DNA of 64,000 nucleotides from Gammaproteobacteria bacterium (GTDB lineage Bacteria > Pseudomonadota > Gammaproteobacteria > HK1), in NCBI GenBank assembly GCA_021773635.1, contig JAJFJV010000017.1, positions 186,001 through 250,000 on the forward strand, written 5' to 3'. This document shows positions 61,886 through 64,000 of this stretch, piece after piece; positions within the stretch are counted from its first letter, which is position 1, and each line of letters begins with the position of its first letter. A program made the position numbers and the translations under genes. The notes below the pieces were generated by a model. The model was not told the origin of the DNA. It was given only the letters and a program-made list of their open reading frames with translations, and did no database searches.

Positions 61886-63250
61886 ATGGAATTTCTTTAT
61901 TCCGTTCTCTCCTTCGTGGTGGTCGTTGGCATCCTCATAACGGTGCATGAATTTGGCCACTTCTGGGTTGCCCGCAAGCTGGGCGTCAAGGTGCTGCGCT
62001 TTTCTATTGGTTTCGGCCGCCCGCTGTGGAGTGGCCGGCGTGCCAATGATGACACCGAGTACGTGCTCGCCCTGATCCCCTTGGGGGGATACGTGAAGAT
62101 GCTCGATGAAAATGAGGCCCCGGTTGCCAGGGAAGAGCTATCCAGGGCCTTTAATCGCAAGCCCCTCGCCGTGCGTGCCGCGGTAGTGATTGCCGGCCCG
62201 CTCGCCAATTTCCTGTTTGCCATTTTTGCCTGCTGGGCCATGTACGTCAGCGGCATCGAGGGATTACGCGCTACCGTTGGAACGGTCGAAACAGGCAGCG
62301 TCGCCATGACCGCCGGTCTTCATGACGGTCAGCAAATCCTGCGTGTGGGTGAGCGCGAGGCACGCACATGGGACGCGGTTATCCAACGACTGATCGGCAG
62401 TGCCCTGGGGCAACAAAAGGTCGAGATCACTGTCCGGGAAACAGACGATCGACAGCGGACTCTGGAACTTCCACTGGACGACATTTCCCTGGATGCGCTC
62501 GCCCGCGGCGGATTTTTCGACGAACTGGGCATCACCCCCCAACGCCCGAGCCTGCCAGCGGTTATCGGCCGGATTGAGGCCGGCGGAGCTGCGGAAAAAG
62601 CAGGTCTTGAACCCGGGGACCGTATCGTACTCGCGGCGGGTAAGAGCATAGGAAACTGGGGGGCCTGGGTTGAGGCTATCCGTGCACGACCCGACCAGAC
62701 CTTTCCCGTCACTATCGAACGCGAAGGCATCACCCACACCCTCGAACTCCGTCCCAAGGCGATCAAACGCGGCGGCAACGTGATTGGACGTATCGGCGCC
62801 GCTGCCAGGGTGCCGGAAGACTGGCGTGCCCGGCACTACGTCAGCCAACGCTATGGCCTGCTTGAAGCCATTCCCCGCAGCCTCGAAAAAACCTGGGATT
62901 TCACCACTTTGACCCTTGGTATGTTCTGGAAGATGCTGACCCTCGAGGTCTCCAGCGAAAATCTCAGTGGCCCCATTAGTATCGCCCAGTACGCTGGCCA
63001 CTCGGCTCAGGCCGGCCTGTCACGCTTTCTCGAATTCCTTGCCATCGTCAGCGTCAGCCTCGGTGTCCTCAATCTACTGCCTATACCAATACTGGATGGT
63101 GGACACCTGATGTATTATTTTATCGAGCTTTGCACCGGCCATCCCCCAGCGGAAGCGGTCCAACTACTCGCACAACGCTTTGGCATTGCGGTGATTATTG
63201 GCTTGATGAGCCTGGCACTTTACAATGACCTCGCCCGGCTACTCGGCTGA
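61886..63250 (+). CDS. rseP: Site-2 protease RseP
   Basis: An inner-membrane zinc protease that cleaves RseA to release sigma-E and trims signal peptides. The 454-residue protein has the zinc motif HEFGH in ITVHEFGHFWVARKLGV (near residue 22). Two PDZ domains occupy the middle (GLHDGQQILRVGEREARTWD; AGLEPGDRIVLAAGKSIGNW). The second metal motif is NLLPIPILDGGHLMYYF (near 395). The stop is followed 20 bp later by a TIR repeat that separates it from bamA. Confidence 0.97.
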   Translation: MEFLYSVLSFVVVVGILITVHEFGHFWVARKLGVKVLRFSIGFGRPLWSGRRANDDTEYVLALIPLGGYVKMLDENEAPVAREELSRAFNRKPLAVRAAVVIAGPLANFLFAIFACWAMYVSGIEGLRATVGTVETGSVAMTAGLHDGQQILRVGEREARTWDAVIQRLIGSALGQQKVEITVRETDDRQRTLELPLDDISLDALARGGFFDELGITPQRPSLPAVIGRIEAGGAAEKAGLEPGDRIVLAAGKSIGNWGAWVEAIRARPDQTFPVTIEREGITHTLELRPKAIKRGGNVIGRIGAAARVPEDWRARHYVSQRYGLLEAIPRSLEKTWDFTTLTLGMFWKMLTLEVSSENLSGPISIAQYAGHSAQAGLSRFLEFLAIVSVSLGVLNLLPIPILDGGHLMYYFIELCTGHPPAEAVQLLAQRFGIAVIIGLMSLALYNDLARLLG

Positions 63251-63269
63251 GCGCTGAATTCGTCGTAAA

Positions 63270-63429
63270 GAATCTGTCGGATTCAGGCGCTCGTAGCGAG
63301 GGGAAGGCATTTTGAGACAGATTTTTCGGTCATTTGAGGATAATAACCGAGCTATTAGACGAAAAGGACCGGAAAATATGGCCAAAATGGCTTTTCCGCA
63401 GTAGAGCAGTCCTAAGTCCGACAGACTCC
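63270..63429 (+). mobile_element. TIR repeat copy 3 (MITE-like), between rseP and bamA
   Basis: The left end AATCTGTCGGATTCAGG and the right end CCTAAGTCCGACAGACTCC form an 18-bp imperfect terminal inverted repeat. The inside holds the cgctcgtagcg hairpin, ttttgagacagatttttcgg, and aaaaggaccgg before ATG 63379, here followed by MAKMAFPQ and a stop. It is oriented with bamA. The remaining bases of the gap 63251-63551 hold nothing else that I can identify. Confidence 0.9.
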
Positions 63430-63551
63430 CAGCTGGCATAATAATCCCGCCAGCGACCAGGGGCAGGGCCATATCGCGGCTCCCTGGAAACCCCGTAGCG
63501 CCCACTACCTGCACTGCAGGAGAGCGTTACGCATAACAAGATTAAGGGTTC

Positions 63552-64000
63552 ATGCACCGACTACCGAAGCTTCTCGCCTTTGCCTTCCTCGCCCTGCTAT
63601 TGCTGCCGCCCAGTGGTTTCGCTTTTGAGTCCTTTGTCGTCCAGGATATCCGCCTGGAGGGTTTGCAACGCATTTCCGCGGGCACCATCTTCAACTACCT
63701 GCCGATCAAGGTGGGCGACAAACTGGATGAGGGCCGTAATGCGGAGGCCATCCGTACCCTGTTCAAAACCGGTTTCTTCAAAGACGTCCGTCTGGAGCAG
63801 GAAAATAACACCCTGGTGGTCGTGGTCAGTGAACGCGCCTCCATTGCCGGCATCACCTTCTCTGGCAATAAATCCATCGAAACCGAGCAATTGCTCGACT
63901 CTCTCAAGCAGGTGGGATTTTCCAGCGGGCGCGTATTCAACCGCACGATCTTTGAAAAGGTCGAACAGGAATTACAGCGCTCCTACTTCGGCCTGGGTAA
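63552..64000 (+). CDS. bamA: Outer-membrane assembly factor BamA, 5' part
   Basis: The first 149 residues of BamA, which inserts outer-membrane proteins; the rest runs past the window. The signal peptide is LLAFAFLALLLLPPSGFA. The first POTRA domain begins FVVQDIRLEGLQRISAGTIF and continues RTLFKTGFFKDVRLEQENN; the second starts ITFSGNKSIETEQLLDSLKQ. It follows rseP, as in most gammaproteobacteria. Confidence 0.97.
   Translation, partial: MHRLPKLLAFAFLALLLLPPSGFAFESFVVQDIRLEGLQRISAGTIFNYLPIKVGDKLDEGRNAEAIRTLFKTGFFKDVRLEQENNTLVVVVSERASIAGITFSGNKSIETEQLLDSLKQVGFSSGRVFNRTIFEKVEQELQRSYFGLG

Noticed and set aside
1-64000. CRISPR arrays, rRNA and tRNA genes
   Set aside because: I looked for regularly spaced direct repeats and for tRNA arms on both strands and saw none; the dispersed repeats are not arrays.

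Overview
The window is 64 kb of a GC-rich chromosome from a gammaproteobacterium. The evidence is gene order: rpsB-tsf-pyrH-frr-uppS-cdsA-dxr-rseP-bamA facing map-glnD, prfB-lysS with the RF2 frameshift, alaC-hom-thrC, recJ next to an RpfE-type gene, and zapE. The nitrate-respiration genes, an Fnr regulator, anaerobic haem synthesis and a copper-resistance block suggest a facultatively anaerobic, environmental or sulfur-oxidiser-like (Chromatiales-type) organism. The genus cannot be fixed from the sequence alone. I saw no rRNA, tRNA or CRISPR array.

Layout. 1-2000: a partial membrane protein and argG. 2050-5710: a decayed, AT-richer stretch with an EEP-family remnant, a CDP-alcohol phosphatidyltransferase, an HxlR regulator without a start codon, two small cassette-like genes and a damaged higBA pair, ending at a diverged second copy of the lysS 3' end. 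5748-15674: housekeeping genes on the minus strand (lysS, prfB, recJ, RpfE-like, thrC, hom, alaC). 15868-24687: plus-strand genes (nitrilase-like, tldD, ccmF-ccmH-ccmI, HPP protein, rhlE). 24926-27811: an accessory island with a phage-type adenine methyltransferase next to a PD-(D/E)XK nuclease, a SAM methyltransferase and vapBC. 27874-34223: a copper block (His-rich protein, cupredoxin, copA, copB, DUF2933, YVTN propeller, AhpD-like protein, cytochrome c). 34468-39952: an RND pump with its adaptor, and zapE.

40578-50569 is the most distinctive functional block: a non-canonical periplasmic nitrate reductase locus (pentahaem NapC-like protein, dihaem cytochrome c, NapA-type catalytic subunit, NapG, NapH, a second NapG-like ferredoxin, an anchored periplasmic protein) with no napB or napD. 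It lies next to hemN, dsbB and fnr. Two FNR-type boxes sit before hemN and before the cytochrome-napA part. Molybdenum-cofactor genes (moaC, moaD) and a haemerythrin follow, then glnD-map and the rpsB-to-bamA super-operon.

The least expected feature is a family of about 160-bp repeats with 18-19-bp terminal inverted repeats (17140-17301, 30348-30508, 63270-63429, fragment 2302-2363). All four copies point the same way as the gene just downstream. Each full copy carries a purine-rich Shine-Dalgarno-like stretch and an ATG; in two copies this start is in frame with the downstream gene.
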